Origin: a virus
Length of the DNA: 60,103 bases
Virus record (IMG/VR): IMGVR_UViG_3300027573_000033
Coordinates: 1 to 60,103 of that record
Strand: one strand, 5' to 3'
The notes beneath the pieces were generated by a model that was given only the letters and a program-made list of their open reading frames with translations, had not been told where the DNA came from and made no database searches. Shown in pieces: positions 14,911-21,734 of this stretch (position 1 is the stretch's first letter; every line of letters starts with the position of its first letter). The translations under genes were made by a program, and so were the position numbers.

Positions 14911-15360
14911 CTACATGACTACGAGCGAGGCCTCGACGGTCTCATCGCCCCAGTCGGTGTTTCCCGGGTGTCCGATTATTACGGCCCCGTCATCCCTGAC
15001 CCGCACTTCGGCCGGCCCGTGCCCGAGCGTGCCGCAATACTCCCTGATCTCCTGAATCATGCTGGCCAGCGTGGGGCCTCGCATGCCCGGCGGGTGGCCT
15101 GGGGTCCACTCGTGAATGATCGTCTCATGCCCACTGAGCGACGGGTCTAGGTTGACCAGGATCGCGGAGATGGCCTCCCTGCGATCGAGCCCGAACCTCC
15201 TGACGTACGGGTCCGGCTCGGCCGACTCCTCGCCGGCCTCGAAAGCCTCGTTGAGCATGTCCACGAACGAGTCGGCGTCATCGATGCCCTCTACCGGGGC
15301 GGGCTGGGCGATGCTCGGCCCCTCGATGTAGCCCCTCACGATGCTGTACGGTCTTGTCAT
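14911..15360 (-). CDS. Acidic hypothetical protein
   Basis: 149 aa, acidic, last gene of the minus early block. GGAGCAGAC precedes ATG 15360. It has a helical acidic centre (DDADSFVDMLNEAFEAGEES) and a C-terminal alpha/beta part (EVRVRDDGAVIIGHPG). No family recognised. Ends 20 bp before an intrinsic terminator. Confidence 0.65.
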   Translation of the reverse strand: MTRPYSIVRGYIEGPSIAQPAPVEGIDDADSFVDMLNEAFEAGEESAEPDPYVRRFGLDRREAISAILVNLDPSLSGHETIIHEWTPGHPPGMRGPTLASMIQEIREYCGTLGHGPAEVRVRDDGAVIIGHPGNTDWGDETVEASLVVM

Positions 15361-15369
15361 GTCTGCTCC

Positions 15370-15519
15370 CTAGTAGTGGAGGTAGACCATGCACGCCCAC
15401 CAGGCGTGCTTGTGCGGGTGTCCCCACCACACCTTGAAGTACGGGTCGGTGGGGTGCCTGTGGTGCTCGAAGCCGAACCACGAGCTGCGATACCTCCGGT
15501 AGATCGATATCGGGTGCAT
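15370..15519 (-). CDS. Small Trp/His-rich hypothetical protein
   Basis: 49 aa, remarkably aromatic and His-rich (SSWFGFEHHRHP, FKVWWGHPHKHAWW). ATG 15519 overlaps the previous stop (TGATG), so it is translationally coupled. The His pattern could bind metal; no known family. Confidence 0.5.
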   Translation of the reverse strand: MHPISIYRRYRSSWFGFEHHRHPTDPYFKVWWGHPHKHAWWACMVYLHY

Positions 15520-15800
15520 CACGACCGCCAGCTGCGCACGAGTTCGGCGGCGTCCCGCGTGGGGGCGTCGAGCACGGAGCAGTACCCGTAGATGCCGTTG
15601 TCGTAGGCGGCCATGACCACGTCGGCCAGATGGCTGGGGCTATCGATGCGCGTGTTGAGCGTGGGGATGAGCCCCTGGATGTCACGGGTGGTATCATTGA
15701 AGCGGATGCCGTCGGGCGCCGTCTCGGCCACGATAACCTGACCCTCTGCTGCGTACATGCGGCCCGTGTTGAACTGGACCCGACATCTGCGATTCGTCAT
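15519..15800 (-). CDS. Hypothetical early protein
   Basis: 93 aa from ATG 15800 (MTNRRCRVQF), with GCGAGGAAC 4-5 nt upstream. Alpha/beta, with a Cys pair far apart. It is the first gene behind the promoter at 15843-15871, whose predicted start site is about 36 nt upstream. Function unknown. Confidence 0.6.
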   Translation of the reverse strand: MTNRRCRVQFNTGRMYAAEGQVIVAETAPDGIRFNDTTRDIQGLIPTLNTRIDSPSHLADVVMAAYDNGIYGYCSVLDAPTRDAAELVRSWRS

Positions 15801-15842
15801 TTGTTCCTCGCTGGTTGAGTGCGCGTAATTTCGCACATTCTT

Positions 15843-15871
15843 ATTATATCACACCCGAGCTAGGATGTACA
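15843..15871 (-). promoter_or_regulatory. Early promoter, TGTACA-17-TATAAT
   Basis: Minus-strand TGTACA (15871-15866), 17-bp spacer containing CCTAGCTCGGG, TATAAT (15848-15843). Same architecture as the other spacer-palindrome promoters here, with one palindrome mismatch. A small hairpin GTGCG/CGCAC lies at the predicted 5' end of the RNA. Confidence 0.75.
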
Positions 15872-15889
15872 CACCCTAATTCTCTGCCA

Positions 15890-16150
15890 TCAGAGCCAGA
15901 TCCTGTCCCGAGGGGCGCCGCACGCCGGGCATGGGGCGAGGTCCGGCCAGTCGTGGGGGACCTGTTTCCTGCAGTCGTGGCAAGTCAGGTTCGGCGGCCT
16001 GGAGTCGTGCATGACGCCCTCGACCAGAGGGTCGAGCGCCCGGCCCTGGTCTGATAGCGGCCAGGGCGAGGGGGCGAGCCGCGCCCTGAGCGCGGCGATG
16101 TCGGCGGCCATGACCCCGAGGAGCTCGATGATTCGCTCGGTCTCTCTCAT
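15890..16150 (-). CDS. Small zinc-ribbon protein
   Basis: 86 aa from ATG 16150 (MRETERIIEL). Residues 1-35 are helical; the C-terminus is a zinc ribbon with CHDC and CPAC pairs about 15 residues apart and a final RDRIWL. ATG overlaps the stop of the upstream gene. Probably binds nucleic acid or a protein partner; no family assigned. The promoter of the next operon begins just past its stop. Confidence 0.6.
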   Translation of the reverse strand: MRETERIIELLGVMAADIAALRARLAPSPWPLSDQGRALDPLVEGVMHDSRPPNLTCHDCRKQVPHDWPDLAPCPACGAPRDRIWL

Positions 16151-16599
16151 GACGGCCTCACGATCTCTGTGACATAGTACGCCCCGTCCATCCGGGCGTC
16201 GTTCGCCCAGTCGGTGGCGGCGGACTCCGATTCGAACGGGCCGTACAGGCGCGTGCACCACTCGCCCACACGCTGCTCGTACTCCTGACTGACGATCACG
16301 AAGGCCCGCTCGTCGACGATCTCCGGCTCCCTCGGCGCGAGCTTCTGGGTCACACTACCGAGGGTGTGCACGGCGTCCCGCATGACCCGGAGCGCCCGGT
16401 TCTTGGCCACCCTGACGGCGATCGGGAGCATCTCGTACCGGCTCCGGCCCTCCGCGACGGCGGCGGCCGCGTCCATCAGGTCTTGCCGCCCCTGATCGTG
16501 GAGGTGTGGGTGGAACCAGTTGGGGCGCTCGCGGTCGAGCGCGGCTATCAGGTCGTCGTCCTTACACCTGAGGACGTCGTCGCAGGTTACCGGGTTCAT
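16147..16599 (-). CDS. Hypothetical early protein
   Basis: 150 aa from ATG 16599 (MNPVTCDD). The N-terminal 100 residues are mixed helix, with HPHLHDQGRQDLMDAAAA. The C-terminal 50 residues (RVGEWCTRLYGPFESESA, then DWANDARMDGAYYV) look like a small alpha/beta SPOR-like or DUF-type domain common in phages. Overlaps both neighbours by 4 nt. Function unknown. Confidence 0.6.
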   Translation of the reverse strand: MNPVTCDDVLRCKDDDLIAALDRERPNWFHPHLHDQGRQDLMDAAAAVAEGRSRYEMLPIAVRVAKNRALRVMRDAVHTLGSVTQKLAPREPEIVDERAFVIVSQEYEQRVGEWCTRLYGPFESESAATDWANDARMDGAYYVTEIVRPS

Positions 16600-17138
16600 A
16601 CTATCCTCCTGATCCTGGTGTGGCCGGGGCCGCCGGGCGGGAGCCGCTTGAGCGTCCCGTCGGGGCGACAGGCTTCGTAGTACGGGCCGACGTCGGCGCC
16701 GTCGATGCGGGCGAGGCCGAAGCCGGCGAAGGGGGACCCGCCGGAGAGGCGGAGGACGGCGGACACCCTGACCATGACGAGGTGGCCGGACCACTCGGCC
16801 TCCGTGACGTGGTCGGCCTCGGGCACGGCGGAGTTGAGCACCGATGAGCGCCCCGACCACGGGCCGTACACGCGACGGGCCGAGCCGTCGGCGATGGTCA
16901 GGTCGAACGGGGCGCCGCCGAAGCCGTGCTGGTCGCTCGGGTTGTGGACGAGCATCTTGACGAGGTCGCCGTACGCGGCGTGGTACAGCGTGCCGCCCCC
17001 GGAGAGCGGGGCGTACCTCCACGTCAGGTCCTCGGTGCGGGGGACGCCGTCGGCGCCCGTGACGCCGAGGGCGAGGACCGGGCCGTTGCCGTAGCCGGCC
17101 CGCCAGTCGACGTCGATGTACCTGAGTCTGGCTTCCAT
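16596..17138 (-). CDS. Hypothetical early protein, first in operon
   Basis: 180 aa, beta-rich, no recognised domain. AAGGAG stands 8 nt before ATG 17138. It is the first gene after promoter 17183-17211, whose leader starts with a TATGCGC/GCGCATA hairpin. The Gly/Ala/Val composition and strand-turn pattern suggest a compact globular protein. Confidence 0.65.
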   Translation of the reverse strand: MEARLRYIDVDWRAGYGNGPVLALGVTGADGVPRTEDLTWRYAPLSGGGTLYHAAYGDLVKMLVHNPSDQHGFGGAPFDLTIADGSARRVYGPWSGRSSVLNSAVPEADHVTEAEWSGHLVMVRVSAVLRLSGGSPFAGFGLARIDGADVGPYYEACRPDGTLKRLPPGGPGHTRIRRIV

Positions 17139-17182
17139 GCGATGGGCTCCTTGCGCTTATGCGCGACGTTGCGCATATAGTA

Positions 17183-17211
17183 ATTATAACACGCCCGAGC
17201 TCGGAAGTACA
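17183..17211 (-). promoter_or_regulatory. Early promoter with CCGAGCTCGG spacer
   Basis: Minus-strand TGTACT (17211-17206), 17 bp containing the perfect CCGAGCTCGG palindrome, TATAAT (17188-17183). The predicted start near 17176 falls in a 7-bp-arm hairpin (17158-17177). Confidence 0.85.
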
Positions 17212-17232
17212 CGCCCTAATTCGCAGCCTCGA

Positions 17233-17682
17233 TCAGTCCAGCACGATCGCCGGCACCGCGATGCGGACCTCGTCGCCCGCCTCGGCGTGCCACGGTCCGC
17301 CGTCGAGGTCGACGGTTATCAGCGTGCGGTCGTCGCCGTCGGTGACCCGTAGCCGCGGCATCACGTCGCAGGCGTCGTCGACGCGCATGCGGATCGATTC
17401 GGTGAACCTGACGCTGCCGTCGCCCAGCTCCCACAGCTCGGCGGGCAGCGGGAATACGAGCGTCTGCCACGCGCCCCCGGCGACGCGCAGGCGCACCCGC
17501 AGCTGTACGGCGCTGGGCAGCCATGCATTGAGCAGTTCCTCTGGTGATGAGCCTAGCAGGTCGCCGATGAGGGCGTCGTCGGGTGCTGGCGTCCACAGAG
17601 GGGGCCGCTTGCCCAGCGCCGGCAGCGCGGCGATGGCGGCGCCGCTGACGATCAGCTTGAGGAACGTTCTACGGGCGGTCAT
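17233..17682 (-). CDS. Exported protein with Tat-like signal
   Basis: 149 aa from ATG 17682. The N-terminus reads MTARRTFLKL, a twin-arginine motif (RRxFLK), followed by a hydrophobic stretch (IVSGAAIAALPAL), the layout of a Tat signal peptide. The rest is beta-rich (GDGSVRFTESIRMRVDD, RTLITVDLDGG). Phage-encoded Tat substrates are unusual; it may act in the periplasm or envelope during early infection. Overlaps the stop of the upstream gene by 4 nt. No family recognised. Confidence 0.65.
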   Translation of the reverse strand: MTARRTFLKLIVSGAAIAALPALGKRPPLWTPAPDDALIGDLLGSSPEELLNAWLPSAVQLRVRLRVAGGAWQTLVFPLPAELWELGDGSVRFTESIRMRVDDACDVMPRLRVTDGDDRTLITVDLDGGPWHAEAGDEVRIAVPAIVLD

Positions 17683-17837
17683 GGCTTCTCCGGCATGTTG
17701 TCGTCTCCGGTCAGCATGTAGTGGCGCCACTTGCGCGCGTCGGCGAGGACCGACTCAAGATCGGCGGGGTCACACGTCGCCCCGTCGTTTCGCATCCCGT
17801 CGATCATCCGCTGAACCGTCTGCTCGTCATCGTTCAT
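17679..17837 (-). CDS. Small acidic hypothetical protein
   Basis: 52 aa (MNDDEQTVQRMIDGM...), helical, acidic. Its stop overlaps the ATG of the Tat-signal gene. It lies 2 bp after the stop of the small membrane gene. No family recognised. Confidence 0.55.
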   Translation of the reverse strand: MNDDEQTVQRMIDGMRNDGATCDPADLESVLADARKWRHYMLTGDDNMPEKP

Positions 17838-17839
17838 GC

Positions 17840-18010
17840 TCACGTCCGCTCCTCCCGCTCGCGCAGGAACGCCTCCTCAAACGGCTCTAGCCGGTCGGGC
17901 TCCCACTCCGGTTCCGGCGCCGGCTTCTTGGCGACCGCCATCATCGCCATGACCAGCATGCCGGCGAACGCGCCTACGAGGAAGGCGATAAAGTGTGATA
18001 CGATGACCAT
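17840..18010 (-). CDS. Small membrane protein
   Basis: 56 aa from ATG 18010: residues 1-24 form one transmembrane helix (HFIAFLVGAFAGMLVMAMM), then a short charged cytosolic tail rich in Glu/Arg/Pro. A TTG start 12 nt earlier is possible. Function unknown; typical of early phage inner-membrane effectors. Confidence 0.6.
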   Translation of the reverse strand: MVIVSHFIAFLVGAFAGMLVMAMMAVAKKPAPEPEWEPDRLEPFEEAFLREREERT

Positions 18011-18107
18011 GGGGCTCGCCAAAAAGGTGGGGGCCCCGGACGACGCTGACCGGCTCGAACGAGGGCACGAGCGGGCGTTGGGCGTGGGGGCCCCCGAAGA
18101 GGGTTAG

Positions 18108-18137
18108 GCCCCCGACCGTACCGGTCCTGGGTCGGGG
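18108..18137 (-). terminator. GC-rich hairpin
   Basis: CCCCCGACC (18108-18116) pairs with GGTCGGGGG (18129-18137) around a 12-nt loop. It lies 61 bp after the stop of the gene ending at 18198. It has no T run, so termination would be partial or factor-assisted. The stretch 18023-18197 carries no gene. Confidence 0.45.
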
Positions 18138-18197
18138 GTGACTCGAGAGAGCTTCATACGGGCGGAGTGACCCGCCCGAGTGCCGGGCTGTTTCCCT

Positions 18198-18692
18198 TTA
18201 CGACAGGAGGCTGTCCGCGTCGGCGGGGGTGGCCTCGACCTTCGCCTTGGCCCGACGAGCGGGCTTAGGCGCCTGGGGCGTATCACCGTCGGCCGCCGGC
18301 TCCTTCGGGGCGGACTTGCGCGAGCCCGACCGCTTGGCCAGGAAGGCCTCGGCCTCCTCGGCCGTCGCGGTGTTGAGGCCCTCGACCGCCGTGACCACCT
18401 CGTCGGTGCCGTTCGCGTCGTAGTCCGGCACCTGCTTCAGCCACGCCACGGCGGCGTCCTTCTGCTCCTGGGTCGGGACGAACGCCGCGTCGATGTAGCC
18501 GAAGTTCCGGCCCTTGACGATGTCCGCGACCTTGCCGCCGGTCGTGCCGTAGCGCCGGGCGATCTCGCCCTCCTTGTTGCCCGTCTCCTGGAAGCGGATC
18601 ATGTAGACGAGGGCGTGCGGGATCTGGCCCCGTACGATGTTCGCCAGCGTGCGTTCCGCCTTGACTTCGGTGCTTTCCGTGTTCTCGTTCAT
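18198..18692 (-). CDS. Putative HTH DNA-binding protein
   Basis: 164 aa from ATG 18692, with AGGAG 6 nt upstream (an ATG 6 nt earlier lacks room for a ribosome site). Residues 15-60 (ARTLANIVRGQIPHALVY, then EGEIARRYGTTGGKVADIVK) look like a helix-turn-helix. The C-terminal 55 residues are a Lys/Ala/Pro tail (APKPARRAKAK) that could bind nucleic acid. Probably a phage transcription or nucleoid factor; the target is unknown. Confidence 0.6.
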   Translation of the reverse strand: MNENTESTEVKAERTLANIVRGQIPHALVYMIRFQETGNKEGEIARRYGTTGGKVADIVKGRNFGYIDAAFVPTQEQKDAAVAWLKQVPDYDANGTDEVVTAVEGLNTATAEEAEAFLAKRSGSRKSAPKEPAADGDTPQAPKPARRAKAKVEATPADADSLLS

Positions 18693-18745
18693 GCTCATCT
18701 CCTGGAAGTGTTGCAATCGCGGATTTAATCGGCTCCGCGCATCAC

Positions 18746-18898
18746 CTAGTCCCAGAAGCGGGACGAGAGCCACAGCCCGGCGACCCTACTGCCTCGCCTG
18801 ACCGCAAACTCATAGACCAGGGCCGCTACGACCCAGAGCGGCGGGAATACTAGGCCCGCCACACAGAGGATCGCAACAATCGCGTGCGCCCGTGTCAC
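18746..18898 (-). CDS. Small membrane protein (GTG start)
   Basis: 50 aa, GTG 18898 overlapping the stop of the gene above. Residues 5-30 are hydrophobic (AIVAILCVAGLVFPPLW, then VVAALVYEF) and the tail is basic. One or two membrane passes. Function unknown. Confidence 0.55.
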   Translation of the reverse strand: MTRAHAIVAILCVAGLVFPPLWVVAALVYEFAVRRGSRVAGLWLSSRFWD

Positions 18899-19011
18899 TT
18901 ACTGTCTCTCTTCATGCCCGCGCCGACCCCGACCAAGAAGGCCGCCACAAATATCAGCGCGTGATACACGATTCCGAACGTCCACAGCGCGATCTTGATC
19001 GCCGCTCTCAT
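18895..19011 (-). CDS. Small membrane protein, possibly leaderless
   Basis: 38 aa with one transmembrane helix (residues 6-31, ALWTFGIVYHALIFVAAF). ATG 19011 lies only 6 nt after the -10 box of the promoter at 19017-19045, so the mRNA would start at or beside the start codon. Stop overlaps the next GTG start. Confidence 0.5.
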   Translation of the reverse strand: MRAAIKIALWTFGIVYHALIFVAAFLVGVGAGMKRDSK

Positions 19012-19016
19012 TGTAT

Positions 19017-19045
19017 ATTCTACACCATCCGAGGTAGGATGTAAA
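19017..19045 (-). promoter_or_regulatory. Early promoter variant TTTACA-17-TAGAAT
   Basis: Minus-strand TTTACA (19045-19040), 17-bp spacer with CCTACCTCGG (degenerate form of the palindrome), TAGAAT (19022-19017). Preceded by a GATC-rich element (GATCATGGATCAGGATC) resembling those upstream of other copies. Confidence 0.65.
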
Positions 19046-19067
19046 CTGCTTTGATCCTGATCCATGA

Positions 19068-19277
19068 TCAGGGGGCCTCCCGATTCAGCTTCACCTCGGC
19101 GGCGCGTATGCTGTCCAGCGCGCGCTCGATCCGTGACCCGTAGCCGATGATGCCCTCATACCGGAGCCACGCTTCGAAGCACTGAGAGGCGGACATGTGC
19201 CGGACGACCTCTGGGGACAGCTCTGACTCCGCGAGGTTCATCTGGACGTCGCCACTAAGCTTGCTCGTGTCGATCAT
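19068..19277 (-). CDS. Small acidic hypothetical protein
   Basis: 69 aa from ATG 19277 (MIDTSKLSGD), helical (SPEVVRHMSASQCFEAWL). ATG overlaps the stop of the upstream gene (ATGA). It ends 23 bp before the promoter of the next group. No family recognised. Confidence 0.6.
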   Translation of the reverse strand: MIDTSKLSGDVQMNLAESELSPEVVRHMSASQCFEAWLRYEGIIGYGSRIERALDSIRAAEVKLNREAP

Positions 19278-19534
19278 AGCCCGTCCTTCCTGATGCGGGT
19301 GAACTCGACCGAGCCCGTCCCGCGCTTGTACACGCCGAGGAGCAGCCCGTTGCGAGCGCTGTACACCTCGATGACCTCGCCCGCCTTGCAGTCCCAGTGA
19401 CAGAGGGTCAGGGCCCGGTCGTGGGCGCGTCGGGCGTCGGAGTAGTACCGTCTCGGGATGTTGCGCTTCAGCTTCGGATCCCATAGACGGAACGGCCGCT
19501 CCGAGTAGCGGTTCTTCGGGTGGCGGGCCTTCAT
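19274..19534 (-). CDS. Small basic hypothetical protein
   Basis: 86 aa from ATG 19534 (MKARHPKNRY), strongly basic N-terminus, then an alpha/beta part (AGEVIEVYSARNGLLLGV, then YKRGTGSVEF) that could be a small SH3-like barrel. GGAGGGCC precedes the ATG, and the gene overlaps both neighbours by 4 nt. Confidence 0.6.
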   Translation of the reverse strand: MKARHPKNRYSERPFRLWDPKLKRNIPRRYYSDARRAHDRALTLCHWDCKAGEVIEVYSARNGLLLGVYKRGTGSVEFTRIRKDGL

Positions 19535-19662
19535 CGGGCCCTCCGATTGATCCGCTTGGACGCGCTGGCCATGCGGCGACGGGCGAGGCGCTTGTCGCGC
19601 TCGGCCGGGGACGCGGTGCGCGCCCCGGTCTGGGACCGGTTGCGCGGGGTGTGCTTGTTCAT
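19531..19662 (-). CDS. Very small Arg/Lys-rich protein
   Basis: 43 aa from ATG 19662 with GGAGGT upstream; nearly 40% Arg+Lys (RDKRLARRRMASASKR). First gene after the tandem promoters at 19709-19839. Its charge suggests binding to DNA, RNA or ribosomes. Confidence 0.55.
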   Translation of the reverse strand: MNKHTPRNRSQTGARTASPAERDKRLARRRMASASKRINRRAR

Positions 19663-19708
19663 GTGACCTCCGATAGTTCGGGTCGGCGCGAGATTGCACC
19701 GTATACTG

Positions 19709-19737
19709 ATTATATCACATCCGAGCTCGGGAGTACA
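19709..19737 (-). promoter_or_regulatory. Early promoter with CCGAGCTCGG spacer (proximal)
   Basis: Minus-strand TGTACT (19737-19732), 17 bp with perfect CCGAGCTCGG, TATAAT (19714-19709). About 40 nt upstream of ATG 19662. Preceded by a TTTGGGTG element. Confidence 0.85.
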
Positions 19738-19810
19738 CACCCAAATTCCTGAACCATGACCCGCGCATGTGGCTGTTTAAACAATCGCGCGCGCCCGCGT
19801 GTGCGCGCGT

Positions 19811-19839
19811 ATTATACCGCATCCGAGCTCGGAAGTACA
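19811..19839 (-). promoter_or_regulatory. Early promoter with CCGAGCTCGG spacer (distal, tandem)
   Basis: Minus-strand TGTACT (19839-19834), 17 bp with perfect TCCGAGCTCGGA, TATAAT (19816-19811). It lies 102 bp behind the proximal copy. No gene lies between them, only an alternating CG tract (19787-19809) and a PmeI-like GTTTAAAC. Divergent from the plus promoter at 19882. Confidence 0.8.
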
Positions 19840-19881
19840 CACCCTAATTCGCAGCCATGATCGAGGCCATGATTAGGGCTG

Positions 19882-19910
19882 TTTACAAGTGATAGTCGTC
19901 ATGTTATAAT
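19882..19910 (+). promoter_or_regulatory. Divergent promoter TTTACA-17-TATAAT
   Basis: TTTACA (19882-19887), 17 bp, TATAAT (19905-19910), with ATTAGGGC immediately upstream. It lacks the CCGAGCTCGG palindrome in the spacer. It starts the plus-strand replication block. Confidence 0.8.
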
Positions 19911-19934
19911 AGGAATGTCAGTTGAGGAGGTCAT

Positions 19935-20570
19935 ATGAGACTAGACGTTGGATTGCCCGATGAGGTGTCCGACTCGGAGAGGGTGCGACGGCTCCTGGTC
20001 GGCAGGTTCATGTGTCGCGCCGACGGCGATAACACCATCCAGGTCTCGCCACTGGCCTGGGACTACCTGATCGGCATGGGCCTGCTCGTCGACCCGATCG
20101 GCGGTCGCATGGCGGTGGACCCCGAGTGGGCGTCGTACCGCCGGCTGGATAACTGGGAGTGGCTCATAGCCAGGAACAGGGAACTGTTCTCGGACCGGCT
20201 GGTTGACATGATCAACGACGTGTCGAAGACCGTGGAGGAGTACACCGTCGGCCTGTCGGCGGACGAGTACAGGATCCTCCTGAATTACGGCGGGAGGGAC
20301 GTGTACGATTTTTTTGTGTTCGACCACCGGTTCGGCGCTCCGCCCCGGGGTCGGGAGTATAGGAGCAACCTGCGGAAGCCGTGGCACGAGGGGCCGAGGA
20401 GGGGCCGGCCCGATAACGGCCTGCTCGCCCTTCGCAGGAGGATCGACCGCAGGATGGATCGCGGGGAGGACGTGTCAGACGACCTGGTCGAGCTGCTCCG
20501 GAGGCGGGGCCTGATCGAGCGGGGGCTGGACTGGAGGGATGTTCCGCCCCAGACCGAGACCGATGATTAG
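19935..20570 (+). CDS. Hypothetical early protein
   Basis: 211 aa; GAGGAGG precedes ATG 19935. Predicted largely helical. The N-terminus (residues 1-60) could be a winged-helix-like module, the middle is acidic/aromatic (YRRLDNWEWLIARNRELF), and the C-terminus is very Arg-rich (LALRRRIDRRMDRGEDV). First gene of the rightward block under its own promoter, so probably expressed very early. No family recognised. Confidence 0.65.
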   Translation: MRLDVGLPDEVSDSERVRRLLVGRFMCRADGDNTIQVSPLAWDYLIGMGLLVDPIGGRMAVDPEWASYRRLDNWEWLIARNRELFSDRLVDMINDVSKTVEEYTVGLSADEYRILLNYGGRDVYDFFVFDHRFGAPPRGREYRSNLRKPWHEGPRRGRPDNGLLALRRRIDRRMDRGEDVSDDLVELLRRRGLIERGLDWRDVPPQTETDD

Positions 20571-20575
20571 GGGCG

Positions 20576-20604
20576 TGTACTTCCGAGCTCGGATGTAGTA
20601 TAAT
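20576..20604 (+). promoter_or_regulatory. Early promoter with CCGAGCTCGG spacer, plus strand
   Basis: TGTACT (20576-20581), 17 bp with perfect TCCGAGCTCGGA, TATAAT (20599-20604), preceded by GATTAGGGGCG. It is within 6 bp of the previous stop codon. Confidence 0.88.
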
Positions 20605-20637
20605 GGTAGAGTGATCGATCGACCTAAGGAGAGACTC

Positions 20638-20850
20638 GTGATCCTGTACCTGACCGGCGCCTACGGGCGAGACTACAACACCCCCGAGGGGGCGAGGGCC
20701 GACTGGCATGCGGGCAAGGATTTCCGCATCACCGGCGGGCCGTACTGCAGCGTGAGGGATAAGGCCCTCCTCTTCGAGAAGGGCTTCGGGGCGATAGTCG
20801 TGCTGAATCGCTCCACCGGCCGGCAGGTGTACGCGGAGACGCTGGCGTGA
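20638..20850 (+). CDS. Small hypothetical protein
   Basis: 70 aa from GTG 20638, with AAGGAGAG 6 nt upstream (an in-frame GTG at 20611 coincides with the predicted transcription start, so is less likely). A compact alpha/beta protein (VILYLTGAYGRDYNTPEG, then GFGAIVVLNRSTGRQVY). Overlaps the glycosylase gene by 4 nt. Family not recognised. Confidence 0.6.
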   Translation: MILYLTGAYGRDYNTPEGARADWHAGKDFRITGGPYCSVRDKALLFEKGFGAIVVLNRSTGRQVYAETLA

Positions 20851-21347
20851 CGGAGCTGCCGCGGATGCTGCAGGCCGACGTGCTGGCCGCGTACCCCGAG
20901 CCGGAGTTCCTCCGGCCGTGGCGGGTGATCGTCACGTGCAAGCTGATGAACCTGTGCACCGCCGACCAGGCGAGGGGCGTGGTCTACAACCTGTTCGGGG
21001 CGTGGGATCACCCCGCTCGACTGGCCTCGGCCGGGGAGGGGCTGGAGGAGCTGCTCCGGCCGCTCGGCATGAAGAGCGTACGGGCCGCCGCCCTGCGCCA
21101 GATGTCCTACGACTTCCAGCGGGGCGTGCCGGCCGAGCGGTGCTTCGGCGTCGGGCAGTACGCCGTCGAGAGCCTGCGGATATTCATCGGCGGGGACCTG
21201 AACTTCGAGCCGGACGACGTCAAGCTCAGGGCCTACGTGCGAGCGGCGAAGGCAGTTAAGAGCGCTGCTCTGCCTACGGAGTGCTGTGGCGGGGATGAGG
21301 ACGACTGCATATGGGGCATAGCCAACTGCCCTAAGGAGAGGTCGTGA
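20847..21347 (+). CDS. HhH-GPD DNA glycosylase, MBD4-like
   Basis: 166 aa, GTG start 20847. The core resembles the catalytic domain of MBD4-type glycosylases: PWRVIVTCKLMNLCTADQ (residues 24-41), LLRPLGMKSVRA (69-80), a helix-hairpin-helix CFGVGQYAVES (99-109), and EPDDVKLRAY (121-130), where Asp124 aligns with the catalytic Asp before KL. Known relatives remove T or U opposite G, or damaged pyrimidines. A Cys-rich tail (146, 147, 154, 161) may bind metal. In a phage with a cytosine-modification pathway it might clear deaminated modified bases or attack host DNA; both are inference. Confidence 0.75.
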   Translation: MTELPRMLQADVLAAYPEPEFLRPWRVIVTCKLMNLCTADQARGVVYNLFGAWDHPARLASAGEGLEELLRPLGMKSVRAAALRQMSYDFQRGVPAERCFGVGQYAVESLRIFIGGDLNFEPDDVKLRAYVRAAKAVKSAALPTECCGGDEDDCIWGIANCPKERS

Positions 21348-21733
21348 ACTTCACGATACTGGTCGGTGACGTGGTCACCGTCAGGCCGAATCGAGAGCGG
21401 ACCCGCGGGCTCGTAGGCATCGAGATGATCGTGATCCGGGAGTTCGGGCACGGCATCTTCTGGTGTGAGGGTCCGGATGGTTTCGTGTGGCGCCTTCACA
21501 GCGCCGAGCTGGACCGGGCGCGCCGTCCGTCGGACGAGCGGAGGCGGGCTGAGATAGACGAGCGCCTCCTCGTCGCGGAGAGGCGCCGCCAGGCGGAGCT
21601 CGTCGTGATCGAGAACAACGCCCGGATGTACGCCCGGGTGAGGAGGTACGGTGTCCGACTGACGGCCAAGGGGCTGCCGGACGGGCGTATGAAGTTCGTC
21701 CTACCGCCCAGGATCCGGGCGAAGGGGAGGTGA
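21344..21733 (+). CDS. Hypothetical protein with SH3-like N-terminus
   Basis: 129 aa, GTG 21344 overlapping the glycosylase stop, with AAGGAGAG upstream. Residues 1-55 look like a small beta-barrel (VGDVVTVRPNRERTRGLV, then GHGIFWCEGPDGFVWRL), comparable to KOW/SH3 modules. Residues 60-90 are an Arg/Glu helix and the tail is basic. Nucleic-acid binding is plausible but unproven. Confidence 0.6.
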   Translation: MNFTILVGDVVTVRPNRERTRGLVGIEMIVIREFGHGIFWCEGPDGFVWRLHSAELDRARRPSDERRRAEIDERLLVAERRRQAELVVIENNARMYARVRRYGVRLTAKGLPDGRMKFVLPPRIRAKGR

Positions 21734-21734
21734 T

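Noticed and set aside
19740-19934. Small ORF starting in the promoter at 19740
   Set aside because: It begins inside the -35 element and is better explained as promoter DNA; translation from ATG 19662 has a proper ribosome site.
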